From Oligoflexia bacterium (GTDB taxonomy: Bacteria > Bdellovibrionota > Bacteriovoracia > Bacteriovoracales > Bacteriovoracaceae), in NCBI GenBank assembly GCA_015232355.1, contig JADFZW010000010.1, positions 1 through 64,000 of the forward strand: a stretch of 64,000 nucleotides of DNA. The letters are read 5' to 3'. Within the stretch, counting starts at the first letter, position 1. Each line of letters opens with the position of its first letter. The notes under the pieces are model-generated. The model was given only the letters and a program-made list of their open reading frames with translations. It did no database searches and had not been told where the DNA came from. The position numbers and the translations under genes were made by a program. This document shows, one piece after another, positions 26,652-34,673 of this stretch.

Positions 26652-27368
26652 ATGGAAAAATTTAATGTAGACAAATATAATATAGAAAAGATCAGCACGA
26701 ATCCCAACGCTAACATCTTCTCTATTAATAAGGCCAGTGATATAACGAATGAATTAATAGAACATCTGTTTTCTGCATCATCTATGTCGGAGATAGTATT
26801 TCGCCCTAATAATTTTACTCTTGATGATTCAAATTATCTTGATACTACTTTAAGTAAGGATAATTTATATTACCAATTGGGTTTTATTGCCCATAAAAGT
26901 AATTTACAAAGATCAAATATTACTACTGATATATCACTAACTTCATTTAATAATATAGATGAATTACGAACCGAAACTAATCGTACAATAGATGAGTATT
27001 TTTTTAAAGAATGGCCTGAGTTTGTTTATGAAAAATTAAAAAATGACTACGCCATTTATGTTAATAACTATTTCCCGTTAGAATACTCTTGGAAAATATT
27101 TCATCAAAAGAGATATATTGGACTTATCTCAATGTTTCCATCAACAGATTGCTTGAAAAACAAACTTATGCAGGTGGGATGGATATGGTTAGATCAAGAT
27201 ATAGACTTGGCAGTTAGGAAAAAAGCTCATGGAGCAGTTACCAATCATCTAATAGATACTTGTGATGACATGATTCAAGCAGGAATTGGTATATTTAATA
27301 TTAAATCAAAAAAGTTTTTTTGCAATATAGGATTTGAACCAAAATGCATACATATTATAAAAAAATAG
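26652..27368 (+). CDS. GNAT-like acetyltransferase
   Basis: The C-terminal third of this 238-residue protein looks like a GNAT fold. VGWIWLDQDIDLAVRKKAHGA fits the beta-strand and the acyl-CoA-binding turn, and it ends IKSKKFFCNIGFEPK, like the usual N..s..f..k.GF motif. The N-terminal part is not recognised. It could acetylate the product of the neighbouring radical SAM enzyme. The gene overlaps the start of the peptide-binding lipoprotein gene by 25 bases, so all these genes are probably expressed together. The fold assignment is moderate. Confidence 0.65.
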   Translation: MEKFNVDKYNIEKISTNPNANIFSINKASDITNELIEHLFSASSMSEIVFRPNNFTLDDSNYLDTTLSKDNLYYQLGFIAHKSNLQRSNITTDISLTSFNNIDELRTETNRTIDEYFFKEWPEFVYEKLKNDYAIYVNNYFPLEYSWKIFHQKRYIGLISMFPSTDCLKNKLMQVGWIWLDQDIDLAVRKKAHGAVTNHLIDTCDDMIQAGIGIFNIKSKKFFCNIGFEPKCIHIIKK

Positions 27369-28792
27369 CAATTGCTTTTGTATTTATTTTATTACTGTCA
27401 CTAATTTTAATATCATCCTCTTGTTCCAGATACAAAGATGATACATGGGATGCAGTCCTTTTGGGATTTCCGGCCAAGATATCACCTGAAGTTGCTGGTG
27501 TGAACATGGGTTTATATATTTTGAAGCAGACACACGAACCGTTATTTAGAATCAATGATAATGGTCAATATGTTTCAAAACTATTATTGGAATGGAATCG
27601 AGATGATCATTTTAAAACATTTACTTTTTGCCCAAATACTAATCTGATATTTTCAGAAGGAAAAAGTTTTGATTTAGATTACTTCAAAAGCTATCTTAAC
27701 AATAGTTTAAAAAAATTCAATACAGCACCATCTGAAATTTCTATTTATGAAAGTAATACTAATAAAAATACACACAAGTGTATCCAAATTAATTTCCAAA
27801 AACCTAGTGAATATTTTTTAACTTACTTAACTTATTATGAGAATGCCCCAAGTTTGAAATCGAAAGATGAACGCATTGAATATGGTTTAGGATCGTATTG
27901 GGTTGATAGCATGGACAACATGAAAATAATTTTAAAGAGAAAGAAAAGTGAAAGTGGGAAATTTAACTCTATTATTCTCCACAATTTTAATGATTCTTCT
28001 TTAAACTTAAATGATAGGAAAATAGAAGATTTTAATAGAGTTTTAATTGCTCAACTTCCCTCTTGGTTGGCCAAAGAATATACATCCTACGATGTTTCAC
28101 TATTACAAACTGTTAATCTTGTTATTAATGTAAAAGACTCTAACCTGAGAGAGTTTATTTATAATTGTATAGATATTAATTCTTTTAGACATGCTTTTGT
28201 TCCAAATCAAAAAGACTTTTTAAGTATTAAGAACATATTACCCATAGGTCTTAGACAGGCGCAAGAGGGTTTGCCAAAACAAGAGTGTAATAAACACATA
28301 AGAGCAAAGGTCAATGGTAAAAGTATTACTTTTTTAAATTGGAAAGATGATAACATAGAATCACTAACAAACTATTTAAAAAATTTAAAAAAAGAATTTA
28401 ATGTTAACATTAAATTAAAAAATGTTTCACTAAATGAATTTATTAATGTGGTTTTAACTAAACCACACCCTTACCAGTTAACCGTAGTTGCTCTCGACAC
28501 CGTTAGACCCGATTATTCTGCATTTTATTATTATTTGGCCGGATATAAAGATTGTTTAACTGACATAGAAATCCCTCCTATAAAAGCAACCCTTACTAAT
28601 ATTCAAAATACTAAGGAATTTAAAGATCAATTACCCTTTGTAGACATAATCAACAAGGAAATTGAAAAAAATAAAATAATATTGCCTCTATATCAAGAAA
28701 TGCGAAAATTTTACTATCCACCACGTATAAAAGGATTAATGTTGGGAGAAAATTATTTGGAATATCCTGAGGTATCGGAGTTAGAAATATGA
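27344..28792 (+). CDS. Oligopeptide-binding lipoprotein (SBP family 5-like)
   Basis: The 482-residue protein starts with a hydrophobic signal followed by SSSCSRYKD, a probable lipoprotein site. The body resembles extracellular solute-binding family 5 (DppA/OppA type). It has a binding-protein opening (AKISPEVAGVNMGLYILKQTHEP.LFR), a later IDINSFRHAF where these proteins have AIDR, and LDTVRPDYSAFYY. No ABC permease or ATPase genes are nearby. Instead the gene overlaps the start of a membrane histidine kinase gene by four bases. That arrangement fits a periplasmic peptide sensor rather than an importer. The sequence is divergent, so the ligand is unknown. Confidence 0.78.
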   Translation: MHTYYKKIAIAFVFILLLSLILISSSCSRYKDDTWDAVLLGFPAKISPEVAGVNMGLYILKQTHEPLFRINDNGQYVSKLLLEWNRDDHFKTFTFCPNTNLIFSEGKSFDLDYFKSYLNNSLKKFNTAPSEISIYESNTNKNTHKCIQINFQKPSEYFLTYLTYYENAPSLKSKDERIEYGLGSYWVDSMDNMKIILKRKKSESGKFNSIILHNFNDSSLNLNDRKIEDFNRVLIAQLPSWLAKEYTSYDVSLLQTVNLVINVKDSNLREFIYNCIDINSFRHAFVPNQKDFLSIKNILPIGLRQAQEGLPKQECNKHIRAKVNGKSITFLNWKDDNIESLTNYLKNLKKEFNVNIKLKNVSLNEFINVVLTKPHPYQLTVVALDTVRPDYSAFYYYLAGYKDCLTDIEIPPIKATLTNIQNTKEFKDQLPFVDIINKEIEKNKIILPLYQEMRKFYYPPRIKGLMLGENYLEYPEVSELEI

Positions 28793-30948
28793 AATTAGTT
28801 TCAAGTATAAGGGTATTCATATTATTTGGAGGTAAAAGATATTTTACAGTCTTTATTTTGTTCGTATTGTTCTGGCATACGATGTCTTTGATTTTAAAAA
28901 ACGATTACTTGGTAGAAATGTTTCAAGATAATTTGAAGCAAAACCTCCATGCTCTAGAGGAGACTTATACGACAAGTGATCTTTTTAACTTAAATATTAT
29001 TCTGAAAAAAATAAAACCTGATCTGATTGAGCTAGCAGAAATCGAATTTGTTAATAAACCCAAAAATATTCCTCTAAATACAATTGTTGTTGGAAAGCAA
29101 ATAAAAGATAAATTTTTTGTCAGGAAATATACTTCAGATGTTGTATCTAATGGTCTTAAAATAGGTGTCGTAAATTATTATATAGATTTAAGTACACTTA
29201 ACAGGAATGTATTTGCTGACAATATTGGACTTTATTTAGCACTATCAATTCTAATAATTGGTTTTATCTATTTATCCAATATTCAATTTCTATCATCGAT
29301 AGCAAATTTAAAGAAATCCTTAAACGATATCAGTAAATCAATAGAAAATGGTGATGCGGAATCACTGAATAAAATACTCCAAAATAAAAATAGTCACCAT
29401 GAAGATTTCTCTTCAGTTATATCAAAAATAATATTTAACTTCCTTGAAGGATATAAAAAGAATATCGAAATTGAAAGTAAGCTTAAAACAAATGAATCAC
29501 TATCTAAACTAGCATCTCAAGTATCTCACGATATCAGATCACCTCTTGCGGCCCTTAATATGGCCATAAAGAGAATAGATAAATCGCTACCAGAAGAAGA
29601 GAGAATATTATTAAGGAGTCAAGTAAGGCGAATTCAAGATATTGCAAATGATTTGCTCTCTAAAAAGAAGGAATTGGCCCAAGGGAAAGTAATAAATCCA
29701 GAACAATTATCCAATCAATTGCTTTCAAGTTGTATAGATGAAATTATTACTGAAAAACGTTTACAATATCGCCAATTCCTAGATTTAAATATTGAGGGTG
29801 ATCTTGATAGCTCTTATGGATTGTTTGCTAAAATAAATCTGGTAGAATTTAAGAGGGTCATATCTAACTTGATAAATAATTCAGTAGACGCTTTCTCTGA
29901 CAAGAAGGGAAAGGTTATAGTTCATCTACTTGATGCTGACGATACAATTGAAGTGATGATAGAAGATAATGGCAAAGGTATTCCGGCCTATATCGTAAAT
30001 AAATTGGGTCATGAAGGTGTATCCCATGGAAAAGAAAATAGTAAAGATTCCGGCAGTGGGTTGGGACTATACCACGCTAAAACTACTATAGAAAAATGGG
30101 GTGGGAATTTTAAAATTGAATCAACAGAGGGTGTTGGTACTAAAATAATTTTATCACTACCAAAAGTTCAAGCACCATCATGGTTTGTTCCAAATATTGA
30201 ATTAAAAAGTGATGCGGAAATTGTTATTCTTGATGATGATTCTGGCATCCATGCTACTTGGGCCGATAAGTTAAATAAGTTAGGTATTGATAAAACCAAA
30301 ATAAAAGTAAATCATATTTCAAATCCAAATGATTTAGATAAGTGGATTAGTAGTAATACTGATTATGCTAAAAAAAATGTAATATACTTGTTCGATTTTG
30401 AACTAATTGGATTTAAAGAATCAGGTCTTGATCTGATCGAAAAATATAAATTACCAAAAGCTATTCTTGTTACTTCTCATTATGAAGAAGATAAAATTCA
30501 GATCAGATGTAAGGAGTTAAATGTAAAATTAATTCCTAAAATGATTGCTGGTTTAGTTCCAATAAAAATTACGGCAATTGAAGCAAGTGAAGTTAAAGCT
30601 GAAAGCGCAAACATTATTTACGATGCTCTTTATTTAGATGATGATACTTATTTAAGAGGTGGATGGGAAAAAGCGGCCAAAAATAAAGGAGTAAAGTTAA
30701 TAACAATATCCAAACCTTCTGAGTTTTATCAATATGAGAAAAATCTTTCCAAAGATAGTACTGATATTTATTTGGATAGTAATCTAGGAGATGGAGAAAT
30801 AAAAGGTGAAGAATTTGCTGTTGAACTTCATAAACTAGGTTATAAAAAAATCTCAATGGCATCAGGGTATGCTAAGGAATACTTCTCCCATGTTGGTCCT
30901 TGGCTTGAATGTACTGGGAAGGATAGTCCATGGGAAGAAGAGTGGTAA
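28789..30948 (+). CDS. Hybrid sensor histidine kinase with two C-terminal receiver-like domains
   Basis: The 719-residue protein has two membrane helices (about 18-37 and 146-165) around a periplasmic domain of about 110 residues. HisKA follows with SHDIRSPLAAL (histidine 247), and then the ATPase domain with NLINNSVDAF, IEDNGKGIP and GSGLGLYHA. Two receiver-like domains follow (about 480-600 and 605-719), with acidic pockets LDDDSG and LDDDTY and candidate phospho-sites in LFDFEL and YLDSNLGDGE. It overlaps the peptide-binding lipoprotein gene and probably receives its signal. The likely output is the sigma-54 regulator at 23039, although other partners are possible. Confidence 0.9.
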   Translation: MKLVSSIRVFILFGGKRYFTVFILFVLFWHTMSLILKNDYLVEMFQDNLKQNLHALEETYTTSDLFNLNIILKKIKPDLIELAEIEFVNKPKNIPLNTIVVGKQIKDKFFVRKYTSDVVSNGLKIGVVNYYIDLSTLNRNVFADNIGLYLALSILIIGFIYLSNIQFLSSIANLKKSLNDISKSIENGDAESLNKILQNKNSHHEDFSSVISKIIFNFLEGYKKNIEIESKLKTNESLSKLASQVSHDIRSPLAALNMAIKRIDKSLPEEERILLRSQVRRIQDIANDLLSKKKELAQGKVINPEQLSNQLLSSCIDEIITEKRLQYRQFLDLNIEGDLDSSYGLFAKINLVEFKRVISNLINNSVDAFSDKKGKVIVHLLDADDTIEVMIEDNGKGIPAYIVNKLGHEGVSHGKENSKDSGSGLGLYHAKTTIEKWGGNFKIESTEGVGTKIILSLPKVQAPSWFVPNIELKSDAEIVILDDDSGIHATWADKLNKLGIDKTKIKVNHISNPNDLDKWISSNTDYAKKNVIYLFDFELIGFKESGLDLIEKYKLPKAILVTSHYEEDKIQIRCKELNVKLIPKMIAGLVPIKITAIEASEVKAESANIIYDALYLDDDTYLRGGWEKAAKNKGVKLITISKPSEFYQYEKNLSKDSTDIYLDSNLGDGEIKGEEFAVELHKLGYKKISMASGYAKEYFSHVGPWLECTGKDSPWEEEW

Positions 30949-30978
30949 ATTAAAAACTAAATTGAGGGATGATTTTAA

Positions 30979-31542
30979 ATGGAAAAATTAAAATTTAAAG
31001 AAATAATTGAAACCAAACGATTAATAATTAGAAAATATCAGCAAAAAAGACATGAAGAGATATTTAATATAATAGAATCTGAACGTAAAAGATTAGAAGA
31101 ATTCTTGCCTTGGACTGATTTAATCAAAGCACCTGAAGATGAGTTAAAATTCATTAGGCAATCATTTGCCCTATGGAAAAAAGGAACAACTTTTAATCTA
31201 ATGCTAATATCAAAAGATACTAATGAATTTGTTGGAGGCATTGGAATTTTTAATATTAAAATGAAATCTGAATCATGCGAAATTGGATATTGGTTAGCGA
31301 AGGAATATGAAGGGAAAGGACTTATATCTGAGGCAGTAATGGCCTTAGAGAACTATTTATTTGAGATTGGTTTTTATAGAATAGAAATCAGATGTAGCAA
31401 GCATAATAGTAGAAGTTGTAATATACCTAAAAAACTGGGATATACCCAAGATGGAATTTTAAGAAAAGATTACATTGAAAATGATGGTGTGAGAAGTGAC
31501 ACCGTTATATTTTCTAAAATCAAAGATGATTTGAAAAAATAG
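30979..31542 (+). CDS. RimJ/RimL-type N-acetyltransferase
   Basis: The 187-residue protein matches the RimL branch of GNAT enzymes. It opens IIETKRLIIRKYQQKRHEEIF and has FVGGIGIF, IGYWLAKEYEGKGLISEAV (the acetyl-CoA loop is normally R/Q..G.G) and the late CSKHNSRSCNIPKKLGYT. Family members acetylate N-termini of ribosomal proteins or small amines and antibiotics. Here it could modify or detoxify a peptide product. It begins 31 bases after the hybrid kinase gene on the same strand with the ribosome binding site GAGGGATG. Confidence 0.88.
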   Translation: MEKLKFKEIIETKRLIIRKYQQKRHEEIFNIIESERKRLEEFLPWTDLIKAPEDELKFIRQSFALWKKGTTFNLMLISKDTNEFVGGIGIFNIKMKSESCEIGYWLAKEYEGKGLISEAVMALENYLFEIGFYRIEIRCSKHNSRSCNIPKKLGYTQDGILRKDYIENDGVRSDTVIFSKIKDDLKK

Positions 31543-31556
31543 AAGGAAGGTTTTAA

Positions 31557-31658
31557 ATGAAAATGGAAAAATTATTAGTTTCAACTACATTTCATTTATT
31601 TATTTTGGACAATCTCCTAATAATTCCTTTAATTGATGAAATTCTTTTTCCATTTTAA
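31557..31658 (+). CDS. Possible 33-residue ORF repeating the start region of the acetyltransferase gene
   Basis: Directly after the acetyltransferase stop comes AGAAGGAAGGTTTTAAATG, a good ribosome binding site and ATG. The frame encodes 33 mostly hydrophobic residues beginning MKMEKLLVSTTF. The site and first codons (TTTTAAATG...GAAAAATTA) copy those of the gene just upstream, so it may be a leftover of a local duplication. Its end overlaps the opposite-strand gene at 31600-31833. I cannot tell whether it is expressed. Confidence 0.25.
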   Translation: MKMEKLLVSTTFHLFILDNLLIIPLIDEILFPF

Positions 31659-31833
31659 CCAACCTTCCCTCCAATTTTATAAGAACATCACTGCAATTAT
31701 CTTCATTATCACTTATCATGTCCCTTAACAAATTTATTCCTGCGCCAAATCCTGTGCTTAAAGATATTAAATTATGAAATAAAGTTATTAATTTTTCTTT
31801 CGAATCAAAGTTACTTTTTATATTGGATTCCAT
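31600..31833 (-). CDS. Small DHp-like protein downstream of the second sigma-54-type regulator
   Basis: The 77-residue helical protein has LFHNLISLSTGFGAGINLL with histidine 20 in an HN context. This recalls the phospho-accepting helix of some histidine kinases. An amphipathic second helix (KLEGRLVKMEKEFHQL) follows, with no ATPase domain. A good ribosome binding site (AGAGGTAAAA) precedes its ATG. The regulator gene (31993-33354) lies upstream on the same strand, separated by an 8-bp tandem repeat. The small protein coupled to the other regulator (24412-24672) is similar in size and layout, suggesting a repeated regulator/partner module. The function is inferred. Confidence 0.6.
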   Translation of the reverse strand: MESNIKSNFDSKEKLITLFHNLISLSTGFGAGINLLRDMISDNEDNCSDVLIKLEGRLVKMEKEFHQLKELLGDCPK

Positions 31834-31844
31834 TTTTACCTCTA

Positions 31845-31978
31845 ATTATTTAATTATTTCATTATTTAATTATTTCATTATTTAATTATTTCATTATTTC
31901 ATTATTTAATTATTTCATTATTTCATTATTTCATTATTTCATTATTTCATTGTTTCATTATTTCATTGTTTCATTGTT
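31845..31978. repeat. 8-bp tandem repeat (ATTATTTC/ATTATTTA units)
   Basis: About 16 copies of an 8-base unit, mostly ATTATTTC with ATTATTTAA and ATTGTTTC variants, fill the gap between the second regulator gene and its small partner. Such arrays mutate in copy number by slippage. Here it lies in the transcribed spacer just upstream of the ribosome binding site of 31600-31833. Confidence 0.92.
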
Positions 31979-31992
31979 GGGCCTTTATTTTT

Positions 31993-33354
31993 TTAATTTT
32001 TTGGACACTTTCGATAAAGTTGTCCAGAATGATAATTCATGTCTCTCATAGCACGAGCAATGTTCCCATCGTTAATATTAATAAATTGATCAATAAGATA
32101 TTCTTTGTAATCATTAAGATGTTGTTGTAGTCCTTTTTTTCTTACTTCGGCAATAGCTTTGTTATCATTAAAAGATTTTGATTTATTTTTGGTATAGCGA
32201 TTTTCATTCTTGATAATAAATGATGGTAAATCTTCCAGGGTGATTTTGCCCTTGTCCGATTTTAAGAATGAATAAACAATACTTTCAACATCTCTAACAT
32301 TTGCAGGATAGTCATAATTTTTCAAGCATTCCATAGCATCGTCAGTGATAACAATTCTTCTTTCATCGTTTTGTTTTAAAAAATAATTGAATAATAAAGG
32401 TATATCGCCTCTTCTCTCTTTAAGCGGTTTCAGAGTGATCACATCTTTATATATTCTGTAATGGAAATCGCTTCTGAATTTTTCTTGCTCTAATAAATCA
32501 TTGATATTCTCATTGGTAGCACATATTAATTGAAAATTTGATTGAATATCCTTGATGCCACCTACAGTTCTAAATTGCTTTGATTCAATTGCCAACAATA
32601 AGGTAGATTGTAATCGCATTGACATAGTTCCAACTTCGTCTAAAAACAATGTCCCATTATCTGCTAATTTTAATTTTCCAATACGATTTTCCTTAGCATC
32701 AGTATAAGCACCTTTTTCATGACCAAATAATTCACTATTTAAAAGAGTATCTGAAAATTCACTACAGTTAATATGAACGAACGGTCCGCTTTTATTTTTG
32801 GAAAATGAATGAAGAATATTGGCCAATAGAGTTTTACCTACGCCAGATGGTCCTTCAATAAATATTGCTTCATCCATTTTCTTATTGCTATTTTTTAAAA
32901 ACTTCTTGATTTGCTTGATAGTATCCTCATCTTGGGTAATATATTTATTTTTAATAAAATCTGTGATTAGAGTGTCTGAGTTTTGAGTTGCTAAATTTTT
33001 GACTATATCAACAATCCTACTTGTATCCGGAGTTTTAAGTTGATAATCGTAACAATTGATATCGTATGCTTGTTTAACACAATTATCATCATTAATAGAT
33101 GTTAGCATTACTGCTCGAGTGCCTTTGAGTATGGATGAGTTAACAATATTAAAGTCAATTGATTCATCTTCTAATTTGTAATCAAAGAAGGCTATATCAT
33201 ATCTATTATTTTCAATTAACCTTTTGGCATCAGCATTGGTTGCACCCTCATGAACAAGTCCATAAGTACTAAATGACCTTTTCAGATTTCCTCGGAAAAG
33301 ATCATCATCATCAATTAACAAAATTTTAATTCGACCATTAAACTTTATATCCAT
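31993..33354 (-). CDS. Sigma-54-type response regulator with altered GAFTGA loop
   Basis: The 453-residue protein has a receiver (DDDD at 15-18, phospho-site D58) and an AAA+ domain with Walker A GPSGVGKT (168-175) and GTLFLDEVG. A C-terminal Fis-like helix-turn-helix covers NIARAMRDMNYHSGQLYRK. The loop that contacts sigma-54 reads GAYTDA (215-220) instead of GAFTGA. The second glycine is usually essential, so this protein may not activate sigma-54 promoters in the normal way. It is paralogous in layout to the regulator at 23039. A candidate sigma-54 promoter lies upstream at 33533-33548. Confidence 0.88.
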   Translation of the reverse strand: MDIKFNGRIKILLIDDDDLFRGNLKRSFSTYGLVHEGATNADAKRLIENNRYDIAFFDYKLEDESIDFNIVNSSILKGTRAVMLTSINDDNCVKQAYDINCYDYQLKTPDTSRIVDIVKNLATQNSDTLITDFIKNKYITQDEDTIKQIKKFLKNSNKKMDEAIFIEGPSGVGKTLLANILHSFSKNKSGPFVHINCSEFSDTLLNSELFGHEKGAYTDAKENRIGKLKLADNGTLFLDEVGTMSMRLQSTLLLAIESKQFRTVGGIKDIQSNFQLICATNENINDLLEQEKFRSDFHYRIYKDVITLKPLKERRGDIPLLFNYFLKQNDERRIVITDDAMECLKNYDYPANVRDVESIVYSFLKSDKGKITLEDLPSFIIKNENRYTKNKSKSFNDNKAIAEVRKKGLQQHLNDYKEYLIDQFININDGNIARAMRDMNYHSGQLYRKCPKN

Positions 33355-33532
33355 ACATAAAATTACCTAGCTACTAACCTGATGATATTAACTATTAACC
33401 ATCAGGTATCCTCTATTAGTATCTGGTAAACGGTGACTACATACGATCTACACCCGTTTAAAAATGCCCTAAAACATTCAGTGTCGCTGAGGCACTTTTA
33501 GCAGACCACTCCTAAATGCCTATACCGATGCA

Positions 33533-33548
33533 TGCAGTAATTGGGCCA
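33533..33548 (-). promoter_or_regulatory. Candidate sigma-54 promoter for the second regulator
   Basis: On the minus strand the sequence is TGGCCCAATTACTGCA. It keeps the invariant GG and GC ten bases apart, with one deviation in each element from TGGCAC-N5-TTGCA. It would give a leader of about 170 bases before the regulator ATG at 33354. It is weaker than the RiPP promoter but correctly spaced. Confidence 0.5.
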
Positions 33549-33614
33549 AGAAAATTCATTTTTGAAATTAGGTACTGGGCCTTACTTGCTTCATTAGTTT
33601 GCTGGCCAAATCTC

Positions 33615-33665
33615 AAACTCTGCTGTTTAGCAGAGCTGAGTCTGCTAAACAGCAGAGTTTTTTAT
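33615..33665 (+). terminator. Strong Rho-independent terminator (20-bp perfect stem)
   Basis: AAACTCTGCTGTTTAGCAGA and its exact complement flank the loop GCTGAG, and the second arm runs into a T tract (GTTTTTTA). This is the strongest terminator in the window. It acts on the plus strand, where no clear gene lies upstream, and it shields the conjugation operon from read-through. Confidence 0.85.
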
Positions 33666-33808
33666 CTGAAAATCACTCTAAAAATTGATAACCATTTGAA
33701 ATTTAATAAAGCAACTTTGGCATAGTCACTTGCTCTATAGAGATTAACGAAGACGAACAAACTCTTCGAAATAGTAACAAGTAATCGATAAAACCAAAGG
33801 AGTAATCA

Positions 33809-34081
33809 ATGTCACCAAAAATTTTAATCCCTGAAACCAAGTGGACTTACTGGCACTTTCACTATCCTAAATTTCTAAAGGATCTAAACTTTATAGAAAA
33901 AATTAGGTCGTTCATAAAATCATTCTTAAGCAAAGTGAAGAATGCATTTTCTGATGAGCACTTAATTCAAACTCAAGACAAGGATTTATTAAATGAATTA
34001 AGGCAACTGCATTTTCAACATCAACAAGGAGGTGTGTTTTTACATAATTCACGTAACCCCTATGGGAATTTTTATGTTTAA
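33809..34081 (+). CDS. Hypothetical protein, first gene of the conjugation block
   Basis: The 90-residue protein has no signal peptide or recognised domain. It has an aromatic start (TKWTYWHFHYPKF) and a basic amphipathic helix (FIEKIRSFIKSFLSKVKNAF). A good ribosome binding site (AAAGGAG) precedes the ATG. It opens the co-directional block of transfer genes and is separated from the next gene by about 70 bases. The function is unknown. Confidence 0.6.
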   Translation: MSPKILIPETKWTYWHFHYPKFLKDLNFIEKIRSFIKSFLSKVKNAFSDEHLIQTQDKDLLNELRQLHFQHQQGGVFLHNSRNPYGNFYV

Positions 34082-34150
34082 GAGAGTGCAAAGTAATTTG
34101 GATCTAGAAGGTAAGCAAATAAAAATTAATTTATTAAGAGGAGATTTTAT

Positions 34151-34576
34151 ATGGATAAGATAAAAGAACAAGCAGCAGTGCCAATATCAGCACCAATATC
34201 AGCACCAGTATCAGTATCAGAAATGAATTTATCATTGAGTGATAAAGAAAAAGATAAGATTACGGATAATTTTTTCTATAACAATTTTATTCATCGTTAT
34301 TTTGGTGGACAAGATGTTTTAGATACAAAATCAAATCTAACAAAAAAGAACAAGAAGTTTCTTGATGGAATGATAAAAAAGCTTCCGGATAGAGAGTGGT
34401 TGGTTATTGCTCTACTGTTTTGGAAAAAGAAAAGCATTATACAAATTTCTGAACATATTTCAGCACCAATAGCAGAGGTAAAACTTATATATGAATCGGC
34501 CATTGATAGGTTGAGAGGATTAATTGTTTATCATTTTGTTAATTCAACCTTTAGAGAATCACCTGCAACCACTTAA
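34151..34576 (+). CDS. Sigma-70 region 4-like helix-turn-helix protein
   Basis: The last 55 residues of this 141-residue protein follow the sigma region 4 pattern. LPDREWLVIALLFWKKKSII is followed by SEHISAPIAEVKLIYESAIDRLR, where sigma factors have LP.RER.V..L.......s..EIA..L..s...V......A...LR. Region 2, needed for core and -10 binding, is absent. It is therefore probably a small transcription regulator of the transfer genes rather than a full sigma factor. The N-terminus has short ISAP repeats from a repetitive DNA stretch. The ribosome binding site is AGAGGAG. Confidence 0.65.
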   Translation: MDKIKEQAAVPISAPISAPVSVSEMNLSLSDKEKDKITDNFFYNNFIHRYFGGQDVLDTKSNLTKKNKKFLDGMIKKLPDREWLVIALLFWKKKSIIQISEHISAPIAEVKLIYESAIDRLRGLIVYHFVNSTFRESPATT

Positions 34577-34673
34577 TGATGGGTTAGATTGTTAAAGTGA
34601 ATTAATTAGGATTGATGAAGAATTTATCAAATTTAATAATATTGATTTTAAAAATACTAAGGGGAATATAATT

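Larger units (their letters stand above)
33355..33808. promoter_or_regulatory. Intergenic region between the second regulator and the conjugative element
   Basis: This 454-base region holds a minus-strand sigma-54-like promoter (33533-33548), a hairpin in the regulator leader (CTGATG...CATCAG, about 33380-33409) and a very strong plus-strand terminator (33615-33665). No convincing protein-coding frame lies upstream of the terminator, so a small RNA is possible. The left boundary of the integrated element may also fall here. I looked for a copy of the tRNA-Ala 3' end and did not see one. Confidence 0.5.

Noticed and set aside
26652-27368. Acyl-homoserine lactone synthase in the peptide cluster
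   Set aside because: The protein has a GNAT-like end but I do not see the LuxI-type conserved residues; kept only as GNAT-like.
31845-31978. CRISPR-like array
   Set aside because: The units are contiguous 8-base repeats without spacers, and no cas genes are present.
33571-33590. Plus-strand TGGGCCTTACTTGCTT as a sigma-54 promoter
   Set aside because: GG and GC are nine rather than ten bases apart, a spacing sigma-54 does not normally tolerate.
33516-33725. 69-codon plus-strand frame over the strong hairpin
   Set aside because: It reads through the 20-bp terminator stem, has no ribosome binding site and its residues do not look like a protein; more likely non-coding.
33355-33808. Left attachment site copying the tRNA-Ala 3' end
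   Set aside because: I looked for stretches such as GGTGGACAG or GGGATCGAACC and found none here, so no attL is annotated.
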